Source: Corynebacterium halotolerans
GTDB taxonomy: Bacteria > Actinomycetota > Actinomycetes > Mycobacteriales > Mycobacteriaceae
DNA length: 64,000 nucleotides
Direction of reading: 5' to 3'
Assembly: GCF_001056295.1 (NCBI RefSeq)
Contig: NZ_JVMD01000023.1
Coordinates: 124,001-188,000, forward strand
Shown: positions 52,819 to 63,751 of the stretch, piece after piece
Position numbering within the stretch: position 1 is the stretch's first letter
Layout of the letters: each line of letters opens with the position of its first letter
The notes under the pieces: model-generated
The model's input: the letters and a program-made list of their open reading frames with translations, nothing else
What the model was told of the DNA's origin: nothing
Database searches by the model: none
Translations under genes and position numbers: made by a program

Positions 52819-54210
52819 GTGTCCAGGATTCGGGGTCGCGGTGCAGCGGCGCAAGGCTTTCCGTGGGTCGCCGTGGCGGGGTGGTACGCGGTCACCCGCG
52901 TGGTCGTCGTCGCGGTGCTCGCCATCGCCGTCGGGGTGGACCTGCGGGGGCAGGAGGCGTCGGCCGGGGCGGGAATGCCGGGCGGTGCGGGGATTTCCGG
53001 CGGTGCGGGGACGTTTGCCGGGGTGTGGACGCCCGCCGGGATGGGCGAGGTCGCGCGGGAGACGTGGGACCGGCTCAATGCCTGGGACGCCCAGTGGATG
53101 CGGGACATCGCCGAACGCGGCTACTTCGGGCTCGGGGAGGTCGACGGCGACCCCGGGCATTGGCGGTCGCTGGCCTTCTTCCCCCTGATGCCGTACCTGA
53201 TCCGGGCGGTGTCGTTCGTGACGTTCCTGCCCGCCGATTGGGCGGGCGCCCTGATTTCGCTGGTGGCCGGGTTGGCCTTCGCGTTCGCGGCGGCCGCGCT
53301 CGCCGGACGGATGGGGGCGCCGCGCCGGGCGATGGTCCTGGCGTCCGTGGCGGTGACGACCGCTCCCATGGCCGTCGTCATGCTCATGCCCTATACGGAG
53401 GCCCTGTTCCTGGCGCTGGCGGGGTGGGGGCTGGTGGCGGTCGTCGACAAGCGATGGGGCCGTGCCGCAGTGCTGTTCCTGCTGGCGGGGCTGACCCGGT
53501 CGACGGCGTTGGGGCTGTTCCTCGTGCTGGCCGTCGCCGTGTTGGCCGGTGACCGCCGCAACCCGCGGGCGTGGGCGGCCGTCGCCGTGGCGCCGGTGGG
53601 GTGGGCGGCGTATCTGGCGTGGTCGTCGGCGCGGTTGAGCGACGCCGGCGGGTACTTCGGCGCGCAGGCCCGCGGCTGGAACTCCGAGGTCGACGGCGGG
53701 GCCGCGACGCTGCGGTGGTTGTGGCGGAGCTTCTTCGAATCGCGCGAAACCGGGTATTTCGTGTCCGCCGCCGTGATCGTCGCGGTGGCGGCGACCCTGG
53801 CGTGGGCGTTCGCGGAGTGGGCGGTGGCGAGGATCCTGGCGTGGCGGGCGGGGCAGCGCGGCGGCGCGGAGGAACGCGGCGATGCGGGGGAGCGCGACGA
53901 GGTGGTCGATCCCGCGCCGTCCGCCGTGGGTGACCGGACTTCCTCGGCCGCGGCGTTCGTCGACCGGTGGGGAGCCTGCTGGCCGGTGCTGGTGTTCTCG
54001 TGTCTGGCGGTCGGGCAGGTGCTGGTCAGCGACGGGTTGATGCATTCGCGGCCGCGCCTGTTCCTGTCGGGGGTGTTGGTGCTGCTCGTGTTCGCGGCGC
54101 CGTTGGCGAGGATGCGCGCGTTCGCCCGGGCCTGGGTGCTCGCGGCGTGGGTGCTGGGTTCGGCGTGGGTCGGGGCGTACATGCTGGTGCCGTTCCCGTG
54201 GGCGATCTGA
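52819..54210 (+). CDS. Multispanning membrane protein, PIG-V/mannosyltransferase-like (tentative)
   Basis: About 463 residues from GTG 52819 (start uncertain; the frame is open to ATG 52714, which overlaps leuL). Twelve or so hydrophobic segments. After the first, an extracytoplasmic loop has R-L-N-A-W-D-A-Q-W-M-R-D-I-A-E-R-G-Y-F, the W-D-A-x-W-Y-x-x-I-A-x-x-G-Y pattern of PIG-V-type and related polyprenyl-sugar-dependent glycosyltransferases. A-F-F-P-L-M-P follows, also typical. It probably glycosylates an envelope component from the outer face of the membrane. Divergent from leuA; convergent with the DMT gene. Confidence 0.7.
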   Translation: MSRIRGRGAAAQGFPWVAVAGWYAVTRVVVVAVLAIAVGVDLRGQEASAGAGMPGGAGISGGAGTFAGVWTPAGMGEVARETWDRLNAWDAQWMRDIAERGYFGLGEVDGDPGHWRSLAFFPLMPYLIRAVSFVTFLPADWAGALISLVAGLAFAFAAAALAGRMGAPRRAMVLASVAVTTAPMAVVMLMPYTEALFLALAGWGLVAVVDKRWGRAAVLFLLAGLTRSTALGLFLVLAVAVLAGDRRNPRAWAAVAVAPVGWAAYLAWSSARLSDAGGYFGAQARGWNSEVDGGAATLRWLWRSFFESRETGYFVSAAVIVAVAATLAWAFAEWAVARILAWRAGQRGGAEERGDAGERDEVVDPAPSAVGDRTSSAAAFVDRWGACWPVLVFSCLAVGQVLVSDGLMHSRPRLFLSGVLVLLVFAAPLARMRAFARAWVLAAWVLGSAWVGAYMLVPFPWAI

Positions 54211-54240
54211 CGGCGGCCACCACCCGCTGCCCGGCGCGGA

Positions 54241-55086
54241 CTACACGCTCTTGCGCGACAGGGCCACGGTCGACGCGATCATCGCCACCAGCGCCGCACC
54301 CATCCATACCCACTGCGAGCCCTGCGTCTGGAACTTCTCGCCCAGCACCGCATACCCCAGCGCGAACGCGACCACCGGCTCCGCGCACGTCATCGCCGGC
54401 AACGAATTCCGCAGCGCCCCCGCGTTGAACGACGCCTGCTGCACCGCCACGCCCACCAACGCCAAGGCGAGCAGCGACCACAGCTCCCACGAGCGGACGA
54501 ACTCCCCCAAGTCGCCGTGCACCCAGATGTCCACCACGGCCTTCGACAACACGGCGACGAAGCCGTACAACCAGCCCGTCGCCAACCCCAGGACCAGCGC
54601 CTTCTCCGACCGGAGCAGCGTGCCCGCCGCGTGGTACATCACCGCGAACACCACCGCGCCGATGGCCAGCGCCGGAATCCAGCGCGCCAGCGGCGGCTGC
54701 GGATCGCCCGGCAACGGCCGCCCCAACATCACCAGCACCGCCACCGCCACGGTCAGCAGCACCGCCCACGCCGTCTCCGACTTCGAAATCCGCCGCCCCG
54801 CGATCCTCGCCGCCAACGGCAACGTGAACATCAGCGACATCACCAACAGCGGCTGCACCAGCAGCAACGTGCCAAAGGCCAGCGCACCGATCTGCAGGCC
54901 ATACCCCGCCAACGCCAGCAGCACCCCGGCCCACCACATCGGCCGCGAAACCACCGACCACACGCCGGACATGGTCCCGGCGTCGTCGGGAAGCTCATCG
55001 GCGAGGCGGTGGCGGATGACGGTCCCCCACGCGATCGACAACGCCGAGCCGAGGCCCAACATGATCGCGAGGACTTGATTGTGCAC
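54241..55086 (-). CDS. DMT-superfamily permease
   Basis: A 281-residue membrane protein with about ten segments in two related halves (drug/metabolite transporter layout; NIPA/EamA-like). G-S-A-L-S-I-A-W-G-T begins the first segment, and A-E-P-V-V-A-F-A-L-G-Y-A-V-L-G-E is the C-terminal EamA signature (E-P-x-x-A-x-x-x-x-x-x-x-L-G-E). Substrate unknown. A single gene, convergent with the preceding membrane protein. Confidence 0.8.
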   Translation of the reverse strand: MHNQVLAIMLGLGSALSIAWGTVIRHRLADELPDDAGTMSGVWSVVSRPMWWAGVLLALAGYGLQIGALAFGTLLLVQPLLVMSLMFTLPLAARIAGRRISKSETAWAVLLTVAVAVLVMLGRPLPGDPQPPLARWIPALAIGAVVFAVMYHAAGTLLRSEKALVLGLATGWLYGFVAVLSKAVVDIWVHGDLGEFVRSWELWSLLALALVGVAVQQASFNAGALRNSLPAMTCAEPVVAFALGYAVLGEKFQTQGSQWVWMGAALVAMIASTVALSRKSV

Positions 55087-55319
55087 GACGCCAGATTACC
55101 CGCACGCGGTCGTCGCAAAGCGGGAGCGGCGACCGACGCGCCGCCCGCCGCGCCCGACGGCCCCCGAAGCCCCGCCCGACCGCGCAAAACTCGGGACGCA
55201 GCGGCGGCGGCCCCTGTTGTATCGTTTACGGGAAACCCGAGTGCGTTCACGCACGGAGGTGACCGCCCGGGCGGATTGCGCACGGGCTGACGGACGAACA
55301 GGTCTGGAGGACGCCGACC

Positions 55320-57782
<2,463 letters not shown>

Positions 57783-57932
57783 TTCCGCGGCCGGGCTCCG
57801 CCTGCGTCGACTCCGCGGTGCCGGCGGGCCCAGCGGGGTCTTACTGGGCCCGAGAACGAGCGCGGCCCGATCGGGGCGGAAAGCGCGCGTGGCTCGCCTG
57901 GGCCCAAAAGAGGGCAAGGCCCGATGAAGAGA

Positions 57933-57970
57933 GGGGCGGGGTCGCCGGGATTGTCCCGGCGGCCCCGCCC
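57933..57970 (+). terminator. Hairpin terminator downstream of asd
   Basis: GC-rich arms GGGCGGGGTCGCCGGGA and TCCCGGCGGCCCCGCCC around TTG, followed by TTCGTC rather than a pure T run. Confidence 0.7.
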
Positions 57971-58269
57971 TTCGTCATGTGCGGCGGTTGAATATGTGGC
58001 CGCTGACCCGCCGCATCAGGCGCACGGCACCCATTGGGCAACCGATTTCGCCATGCGGCACTCCATTCAGGCCCCCGGCGCCGGTGTCGCACGGAGATGG
58101 GTCGCAGGTTGCTTGGAGTTAGGCGCAAACTGCAGCCACTGACCAAGTGAACGACGATAAAAGGCCAGGTGACGGAATCGAGTGGCTGCGTTTTCGCGCT
58201 AGCGTCGCCCATGCGGGCTCCATCGCCACCCGTGTGCCGGCTGCGACGGGGATGATTGGGTGATCGGTG

Positions 58270-58742
58270 CGCCTCCTCGCCGCAAGCAGGGGCAGCGCAC
58301 CCTCCGTCTATCCGGTCGGGGCAGCGCGCCCTCCGTCTATGTCGTCGGTCCATTCGGTCGGTGCACCGCCCCCTGGCCTAAAGCCACCCCGAATGCGCAG
58401 GCCCACCCGCTGTAACAGGTGGGTCTGCGCATTCGGGGTGGGTCTGCCACGGCGGCTGCGCGGGCCGGCCCGATTCGGGGTGGGTTAGCCGTTTCGTCCC
58501 GGTGGGGTGCGGTGGCTGCGTGCGGTGGCCGGGCGCATTCGGGGTGGGTCTGCCACGGTGGTTGCGCAGGCCGGACGCAATTCGGGGTGGGTTAGCCGAT
58601 TCGGCACGGGCGGTCGCGGTGGCGGGGGCAGCTCAACCGCCGCGGAAGACGATCGCAATGCCACGGGCCGATCGCAATGCCACGGGCCGATCGCAAGGCC
58701 GCAGAAGTCGATCGCAATGCCGCGAGCCGATCGCATCGCAGC
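58270..58742. repeat. Repeat-rich, gene-free spacer between asd and sigC
   Basis: The stretch 57783-58759 has no supportable gene. A CCCTCCGTCTAT unit is tandem near 58301 and 58331. An inverted repeat at 58384-58441 (arms around CCACCCCGAATGCGCAG) resembles 7845-7908. ATTCGGGGTGGGT recurs several times up to 58595. A 19-bp tandem repeat GATCGCAATGCCACGGGCC starts at 58651, 58670, 58689, 58710 and 58729, the later units diverged. Confidence 0.8.
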
Positions 58743-58759
58743 GTCGCGGGACACGAAAA

Positions 58760-59359
58760 CTAAATCGCGGCGAGGTGGCGTTTGCCCGGCTCGTCGTCCT
58801 CGTCGGCGGCGCCATCGCCCTTGCCCTCGGTCGCGGCGACGAGGTCCTGGCGGGCGCGGGCCACGCGGGAGCGGATGGTGCCCACGCGCACGCCGGCGAT
58901 GTCGGCGGCTTCCTTGTAGGTGTAGCCGAGCACCTGGGTCAGGATCAGCGCTTCACGACGGTCCTGGTCCAGCGATTCCATGAGCACCCGCGCGTCGACC
59001 AGTTCGGCCCAGGACGTGCCCGTGGACGATGCCTGGGTGGCGTCCTCCCATGCCACCGCGGACTTGCGGGGCCGGGCCATGTCGTGGCGCACGGAGTCGA
59101 CCCACGCGCGGCGGGCGAGCGACAGCAGCCACGTGCGGGCGGAGGACCGGCCGGCGAAACGGGGCAGCGCGGACATGACGCGGAGGTACGTCTCCTGCGT
59201 CAGATCGTCGGCGACGTCGGTGTTGGCCAGGTGGGCCAGAAGGCGCCAAACGTCCTGCTGGGTGGCGCGAATGAACTCGGTCAGCGCCGCGCGGTCACCG
59301 CGGCCCGCTTTCAGGGCCAGGGCGGTGACGCGGTCGTCTTCGCGCTGCCGATCAGTCAT
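58760..59359 (-). CDS. sigC: ECF-type RNA polymerase sigma factor (SigC-like)
   Basis: A 199-residue ECF sigma factor. Region 2: A-D-D-L-T-Q-E-T-Y-L-R-V-M-S-A-L-P-R-F; region 4: L-T-Q-V-L-G-Y-T-Y-K-E-A-A-D-I-A-G-V-R-V-G-T-I-R-S-R-V-A-R-A-R. Met at 59359 is preferred to an upstream Met at 59419. No anti-sigma gene is adjacent. In C. glutamicum the gene between asd and katA is sigC, which responds to respiratory-chain (cytochrome) stress; this assignment rests on synteny plus family. Confidence 0.88.
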   Translation of the reverse strand: MTDRQREDDRVTALALKAGRGDRAALTEFIRATQQDVWRLLAHLANTDVADDLTQETYLRVMSALPRFAGRSSARTWLLSLARRAWVDSVRHDMARPRKSAVAWEDATQASSTGTSWAELVDARVLMESLDQDRREALILTQVLGYTYKEAADIAGVRVGTIRSRVARARQDLVAATEGKGDGAADEDDEPGKRHLAAI

Positions 59360-59431
59360 GAAGACACCATAGCAAGGCGACTCATGCGGGGGTGCATTCG
59401 ATAAGCCCAACCCCAACAATGCGGGGCTATA

Positions 59432-59460
59432 GATAGCGCGAGACTGATAAGTCCGCTATC
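59432..59460. promoter_or_regulatory. Dyad in the sigC-katA intergenic region
   Basis: GATAGCG (59432-59438) and CGCTATC (59454-59460) form an inverted repeat across ACTGATAAGT. ATAG/CTAT half-sites are reminiscent of OxyR sites, but the spacing is not the classical one. A regulator of katA, sigC or both could bind here. Confidence 0.45.
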
Positions 59461-59614
59461 ATCGGAACCACCGCCGGGAAGCACTGCCGGAAAGCCCCGC
59501 CCCAGGGCTCCGACTCGGCGAACCGGCCCCACATGGGCGTCGCAAAGCAAGGCCGCGGACCACCCGCCGCCGACCGCGCCGAGGACGCCCCAGGATCACC
59601 AAGGAGCACCACTC

Positions 59615-61114
59615 ATGATCTCCAGCAAGGACATCGCCGACCAGGGCCTGGACACGGGCACCTCCAACGGCCCGACCACCCGCCTCAACGGCGCCCCCGT
59701 CTCCTCCGAACAGCACTCCGTGACCACCGGCCCCCAGGGCGGCGTGCAGATCCACGACGTGCACCTCATCGAGAAGCTGTCCCACTTCAACCGCGAGCGC
59801 ATCCCCGAGCGCGTCGTCCACGCCAAGGGCGGCGGCGCCTTCGGCGAGCTCACCATCACCGGCGACGTCTCCCGCTACACCAAGGCCGGCCTGTTCCAGC
59901 CCGGCGCCGTGACCCCGATGCTGGCCCGCTTTTCGACGGTCGCCGGCGAGCAGGGTTCGCCCGACGGGTGGCGCGACGTCCGCGGATTCGCGCTGAAGTT
60001 CTACACCGACGAGGGCATCTACGACCTGGTCGGCAACAACACCCCCGTGTTCTTCATCCGCGACGGCATCAAGTTCCCCGATTTCATCCACTCCCAGAAG
60101 CGCCTGCCCGACACCGGCCTGCGCGACGCCAACATGCAGTGGGACTTCTGGACGTCCTCCCCGGAGTCCGCCCACCAGGTCACCTACCTGATGGGCGACC
60201 GCGGCATCCCGAAGACCTGGCGCAACATGGACGGCTTCGGCTCGCACACCTACCAGTGGATCAACGAAGCCGGCGAGCGCTTCTGGGTGAAGTACCACTT
60301 CAAGACCCGCCAGGGCTGGGACTTCCTCACCGACGCCGAGGCCGAGGAGCTCGTCGGCCGCGACACCGACCACTCCCGCAAGGACCTCTTCGAGGCCATC
60401 GAGCGAGGCGACTACCCGACCTGGGACGTCAAGGTACAGATCATGCCCTTCGACGAGGCCGCCGGGTACCGCTGGAACCCGTTCGACCTGACCAAGACCT
60501 GGTCGCAGAAGGACTACCCGCTCATCGACGTCGGGCACTTCACCCTGAACGAGAACCCGCGCAACTTCTTCGCGCAGATCGAGCAGGCCGCGTTCGCGCC
60601 GTCGAACCTGGTCGAGGGCATCGGCTTCTCGCCCGACAAGATGCTGCTGGCCCGCGCCTTCGCCTACGCCGACGCGCACCGCTACCGCCTGGGCGCCAAC
60701 TCCGACCAGCTGCCCGTCAACCGCCCGACGGTGCAGGTCAACTCCTTCGCGCAGGACGGTGCCGCCACCCACCGTTTCGCCGACCCGAAGCTGCCCGTCC
60801 ACGGCTCCAACGCCGCCGGCCGCGGTTCCCAGGAGTCGGGCGACCACGGCGACCTCGGTCTGTGGGCCTCGGAGGGCGAGGAGCCGTTCCGCGGCGCCTA
60901 CGTGGAGCACCCGGAGGACGACGACTTCATCCAGGCGGGCATCCTGGTCCGCGAGGTCCTCGATGACGCCGCCCGCGACCGCCTGGCCGGCAACATCGCC
61001 CGCGCCATGGCCGGCGTGACCCCGGAGGTCGAGGAGCGCGTCTACGCCTACTGGACCAACGTCGACGAGTGGCTCGGCGCGGAGGTGCGCAAGCGCTTCA
61101 CCGCCGCCAAGTAG
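59615..61114 (+). CDS. katA: Monofunctional haem catalase
   Basis: Disproportionates hydrogen peroxide. A 499-residue clade-3-like small-subunit catalase: catalytic His69 in [12 protein letters not shown], Asn in [13 protein letters not shown], and the haem-ligand Tyr near residue 351 in [17 protein letters not shown] follows AAGGAGCACCACTC. Faces away from sigC, so both may share the control region near 59432. Confidence 0.96.
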   Translation: MISSKDIADQGLDTGTSNGPTTRLNGAPVSSEQHSVTTGPQGGVQIHDVHLIEKLSHFNRERIPERVVHAKGGGAFGELTITGDVSRYTKAGLFQPGAVTPMLARFSTVAGEQGSPDGWRDVRGFALKFYTDEGIYDLVGNNTPVFFIRDGIKFPDFIHSQKRLPDTGLRDANMQWDFWTSSPESAHQVTYLMGDRGIPKTWRNMDGFGSHTYQWINEAGERFWVKYHFKTRQGWDFLTDAEAEELVGRDTDHSRKDLFEAIERGDYPTWDVKVQIMPFDEAAGYRWNPFDLTKTWSQKDYPLIDVGHFTLNENPRNFFAQIEQAAFAPSNLVEGIGFSPDKMLLARAFAYADAHRYRLGANSDQLPVNRPTVQVNSFAQDGAATHRFADPKLPVHGSNAAGRGSQESGDHGDLGLWASEGEEPFRGAYVEHPEDDDFIQAGILVREVLDDAARDRLAGNIARAMAGVTPEVEERVYAYWTNVDEWLGAEVRKRFTAAK

Positions 61115-61147
61115 GCGTAACCGCCGCGCCGCGCACCTGCGGCACGG

Positions 61148-61205
61148 AAAACCCGCCCCGGGGCGACCGCGAACCAATGGTTCGGCGGTGGCCCGGGGCG
61201 GGTTT
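61148..61205 (+). terminator. katA terminator
   Basis: Long hairpin with arms AAACCCGCCCCGGG and CCCGGGGCGGGTTT, ending TTTCGGTCG. The minus-strand gene ending at 61262 may use it too. Confidence 0.8.
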
Positions 61206-61261
61206 CGGTCGTCGGCGGGAAGAGGGGAGGACTCGCCCCGCCGGACGTGATCGGCCCGGTT

Positions 61262-61960
61262 TTACGCGAAGAAGAGCTTCGGGAAAAGCCGGGAAGCCGG
61301 AGACTCGGCGGGCTCCGCCGGAGTGGCGGCCACGGCGTCCTCGGCGGGCTTGGCGGCCTCGGCCGGGGTCGCGGCCTGAGCAGCCTCGGCCGGAGTGGCG
61401 GCTTCGGCGGCTTCCGCCGGCTTGGCGGCTTCGGCAGCCTCGGCCGGAGTGGCGGCTTCCGCCGGCTTGGCGGCTTCGGCAGCCTCGGCCGGGGTGGCGG
61501 CCTGAGCGGCTTCGGCAGCCTCGGCCGGGGCGGCGGCCTGGGCGGCCTGGGTGGTCGCAGCGGCCTCGGCCGGCTTGGCGGCGTCCGCGCCCTCGGCGGG
61601 CTTGGACGCCCCGGTGTTCTCCGCGGTCTCCGCGGCGTTGCCGCCGGAAGCCTCGGGGGTGGCCGGGGTCTCGGGCTTGGGGGTCTCGGGCTTCGGAACG
61701 TCGATCGAGTCGGTGACGATGCCGTTGCCCGTGTTGACGTCGGTGATGTCCGACACGTGGGTGGAGTTGTCGTCCTTGGTGTGGACGTCCAGGAAGTCCT
61801 CGCCGAACGGGAGGTTGATGTCACCGAACGTCGAGCCGAGATTCACGTCGCCGCCGCCGATGCGCTCGAGGGCGGGGAAAGGGGATTCGACGACGATGTA
61901 GGGGCCATCCGGGATCGCGTCGACGACCTGGGCGATGGCGGAAATGGTGGCGGCGTCCAT
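61262..61960 (-). CDS. Paralogue A: D-V-N-L-G-S-T-F-G-D-I-N protein with Ala/Glu/Pro repeat tail
   Basis: A 232-residue protein starting M-D-A-A-T-I-S-A-I-A-Q-V-V-D-A-I-P-D-G-P-Y-I-V. Residues 1-78 are closely related to the neighbouring gene (62210-62467), sharing F-P-A-L-E, D-V-N-L-G-S-T-F-G-D-I-N, P-F-G-E-D-F-L-D-V-H-T and S-T-H-V-S-D-I. Residues about 95-215 are a repeat of A-A-E-A-A-K-P-A-E and A-A-T-P-A-E units, ending S-R-L-F-P-K-L-F-F-A. No signal peptide or membrane segment. ATG follows GAAGGAAGCGCTTA. Function unknown; the tail resembles envelope-spanning repeats. Confidence 0.75.
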   Translation of the reverse strand: MDAATISAIAQVVDAIPDGPYIVVESPFPALERIGGGDVNLGSTFGDINLPFGEDFLDVHTKDDNSTHVSDITDVNTGNGIVTDSIDVPKPETPKPETPATPEASGGNAAETAENTGASKPAEGADAAKPAEAAATTQAAQAAAPAEAAEAAQAATPAEAAEAAKPAEAATPAEAAEAAKPAEAAEAATPAEAAQAATPAEAAKPAEDAVAATPAEPAESPASRLFPKLFFA

Positions 61961-62209
61961 TAAGCGCTTCCTTCTGAATGCTGCAGCTGTGCGTATGACG
62001 GGGCGGGCGCGACCTGCGTGGGGCCGGTCGCGCGGGCGATCGGGGAAACCCCCGTACAGGCCGGGCGCTCGCATGGAACGCGGTGGCAACGTGGCCGAAA
62101 GCGGCCCCGGAACGCCGTGGCATTCCGGGGCCGCCGCCTGGACGGGGATTCCCGTGCGCGCGAGCGGAGCTCGCGGGTGGCCCGAATCGGAGATTCGAGC
62201 CGGAGGCCG

Positions 62210-62467
62210 TTACTTGGCGGCCGCCACGCCGTTGCCCGCGTTGATGTCCAGGATGTCGGAAACGTGGGTGGAGTGGTCATCCTCGGTGTGGACGTCGAGG
62301 AAGTCCTCGCCGAACGGCATGTTGATGTCACCGAAGGTGGAACCCAGGTTGACGTCGCGGCCGGCGATCTGCTCCAGGGCCGGGAACGGGGTCTCGAAGG
62401 TGATGTACGGACCGGTCGGCGCGGCGGCGACGACCTCGGCGATGGCGGAAATGGTGTTGGCGTCCAT
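62210..62467 (-). CDS. Paralogue B: 85-residue D-V-N-L-G-S-T-F-G-D-I-N protein
   Basis: An 85-residue protein, essentially the conserved N-terminal module of its neighbour without the repeat tail, ending in N-A-G-N-G-V-A-A-A-K. Acidic, no Cys, no signal peptide. The A-N-T-I-S-A-I-A-E-V-V helix is followed by a Gly/Pro/Asp-rich region. ATG has a strong AAGGGGAGTCGTTCAC. It lies 249 bp upstream of paralogue A on the same strand. I recognise no family; small unprocessed corynebacterial envelope proteins such as PorA/PorH are only a loose analogy. Confidence 0.75.
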   Translation of the reverse strand: MDANTISAIAEVVAAAPTGPYITFETPFPALEQIAGRDVNLGSTFGDINMPFGEDFLDVHTEDDHSTHVSDILDINAGNGVAAAK

Positions 62468-62810
62468 GTGAACGACTCCCCTTTGTGTCTGAGTGCGAAG
62501 TGGTGGCTGAGAACCTTTGCGCTTGGCGCGCGGGTGGTCGACCCCCTGAGGTCTCCCTGAATCTCTCGCGGTAGACACTAAGACCGTTCTTGGCTTTGCG
62601 CAATCGTTATCTCCGCCTTCGAACTTGCCGAAAACGCCCCAAACGTAAGGGGTTATGGCGTTTATTGACGTATCCCTAAAAGCGCTGCGTGCCAGTTGTT
62701 TACGAGTTGTTTACCTTCACCATCGGGAAGGTAACGACGTTAGCTCTTTCTAATTTTGGCACTGCCAGCGGAAACGATTGTGTAACGATTTTCTCGCAGG
62801 CAAGGCTAGC

Positions 62811-62829
62811 CTAATTATCGAGGTGAACG
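62811..62829. promoter_or_regulatory. DtxR-like iron box
   Basis: On the minus strand ATAATTAGGCTAGCCTTG matches the DtxR consensus TTAGGYWAGSCTWACCTWA in the left and central parts (TTAGGCTAGCCT). It lies 344 bp upstream of paralogue B with no nearer gene on either side, so the controlled transcript is unclear. Confidence 0.6.
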
Positions 62830-63033
62830 AGATGTTTCGGGGCGCGCCCCGGCCAAACTTCGATCGCCGGATCCGGCCGTCCCGTTACGCGCGTTAATGT
62901 GAGCTAACACACATCCAGGCGGCTCGGGGAAAGGGTTAACATGCCCCCGTCCGGGGGTATTTCCGAATTATGTGTAACGCACAGGTGACGGGCGTTCACG
63001 GGCCGGTCCCTCCCCGCGCCCCGAAAACGCGGA

Positions 63034-63069
63034 AGGGCCCCTCTCCCCGGCAACGGGGAAGAGGGGCCC
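63034..63069 (-). terminator. Hairpin after the mrp operon
   Basis: GGGCCCCTCTCCCCG pairs with CGGGGAAGAGGGGCCC with one bulged A. It lies 62 bp beyond the mrpG stop; the T run is short. Confidence 0.6.
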
Positions 63070-63130
63070 GGTGAGCGTCGTAAAGCGGACGCGCGCCGCG
63101 GATCTGATCCGGGACGCGGGACGGCGACGC

Positions 63131-63472
63131 TCAGCGCCGGTCCGAGTGGTCCTCCGACGACCCGTCCCGCGAGCCGAGCACGGCCCGCCCGAGGACCTCC
63201 GACGCGACGGTGGCGACGATCAGCAGCGCCACCACCGCCAGCAGCGCGCTGAGCACCTTGCCCACCGTCAGCGTCCCCTGATCGAACTCCAGGATCAGGT
63301 TGCCCGCCACCAGCAGCGGCACGCCGACCATCACGCCGGCGGACAGCTGGTTCAGTCGCGACAGGGCGTCCGGCGCGCGCCACATCGCGACCGCCGCCCC
63401 CAGCAGGTACGCCGACCCGCCGACGATGGCGAAGGTGAACAGGATCGCGGTGATCACGGTTCCGATGGCCAT
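63131..63472 (-). CDS. mrpG: Mrp-type Na+/H+ antiporter subunit G
   Basis: A 113-residue protein with three membrane segments (about 4-30, 41-62, 71-95), typical of MnhG/PhaG: A-I-V-G-G-S-A-Y-L-L-G-A-A-V-A-M-W-R-A-P-D-A-L-S-R-L-N matches the G-x-x-x-x-x-R-x-P-D-x-x-x-R-x-H block. Last subunit of the multi-gene Mrp complex exchanging Na+ or K+ for protons. Starts 3 bp after the mrpF stop. Confidence 0.9.
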   Translation of the reverse strand: MAIGTVITAILFTFAIVGGSAYLLGAAVAMWRAPDALSRLNQLSAGVMVGVPLLVAGNLILEFDQGTLTVGKVLSALLAVVALLIVATVASEVLGRAVLGSRDGSSEDHSDRR

Positions 63473-63475
63473 GAA

Positions 63476-63751
63476 CTACCTCCTTCCCCGCGAAATCACG
63501 CGCGACAGGCCCACGGTCGACAGGATGCCCAGCAGGCCCGCCAGCATGGCGATGTCGAACGTGATGGCCGTTTCGCGGAACAGCGCGGTGGTCAGGAACA
63601 CGCCGACCATCGAGAAGAACGCGACGTCCGACATCACCGCGCGCGAGACGTTGCCCTTCACGCGGAACACCAGGATCACGGTGATCAGGAAAGCCACGGA
63701 GCACAGGGCGACGCCGATGCCTCCGACTGCGTGCACGAGGGTTTCACTCAT
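63476..63751 (-). CDS. mrpF: Mrp-type Na+/H+ antiporter subunit F
   Basis: A 91-residue protein with three membrane segments; R-A-V-M-S-D-V-A-F-F-S matches the R-x-x-A-x-D family block of MnhF. ATG at 63751 overlaps the preceding stop by eight bases (ATGAGTGA). Part of the complex with MrpG. Confidence 0.9.
   Translation of the reverse strand: MSETLVHAVGGIGVALCSVAFLITVILVFRVKGNVSRAVMSDVAFFSMVGVFLTTALFRETAITFDIAMLAGLLGILSTVGLSRVISRGRR

Larger units (their letters stand above)
62468..63130. other. Gene-free AT-richer region with control sites
   Basis: About 660 bp without a supportable gene. It contains the promoter of paralogue B, the DtxR-like box at 62811-62829, and the hairpin at 63034-63069. 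A 17-codon frame at 62831-62900 is too short and unsupported to call. Confidence 0.55.

Noticed and set aside
58651..58742. Possible CRISPR array
   Set aside because: The 19-bp units are directly adjacent with no unique spacers, and no cas genes are present.
62831..62900. 17-codon frame after the DtxR-like box as an iron-regulated leader peptide
   Set aside because: Composition is random-looking (Arg/Pro-rich), and no downstream gene or attenuator follows on that strand.
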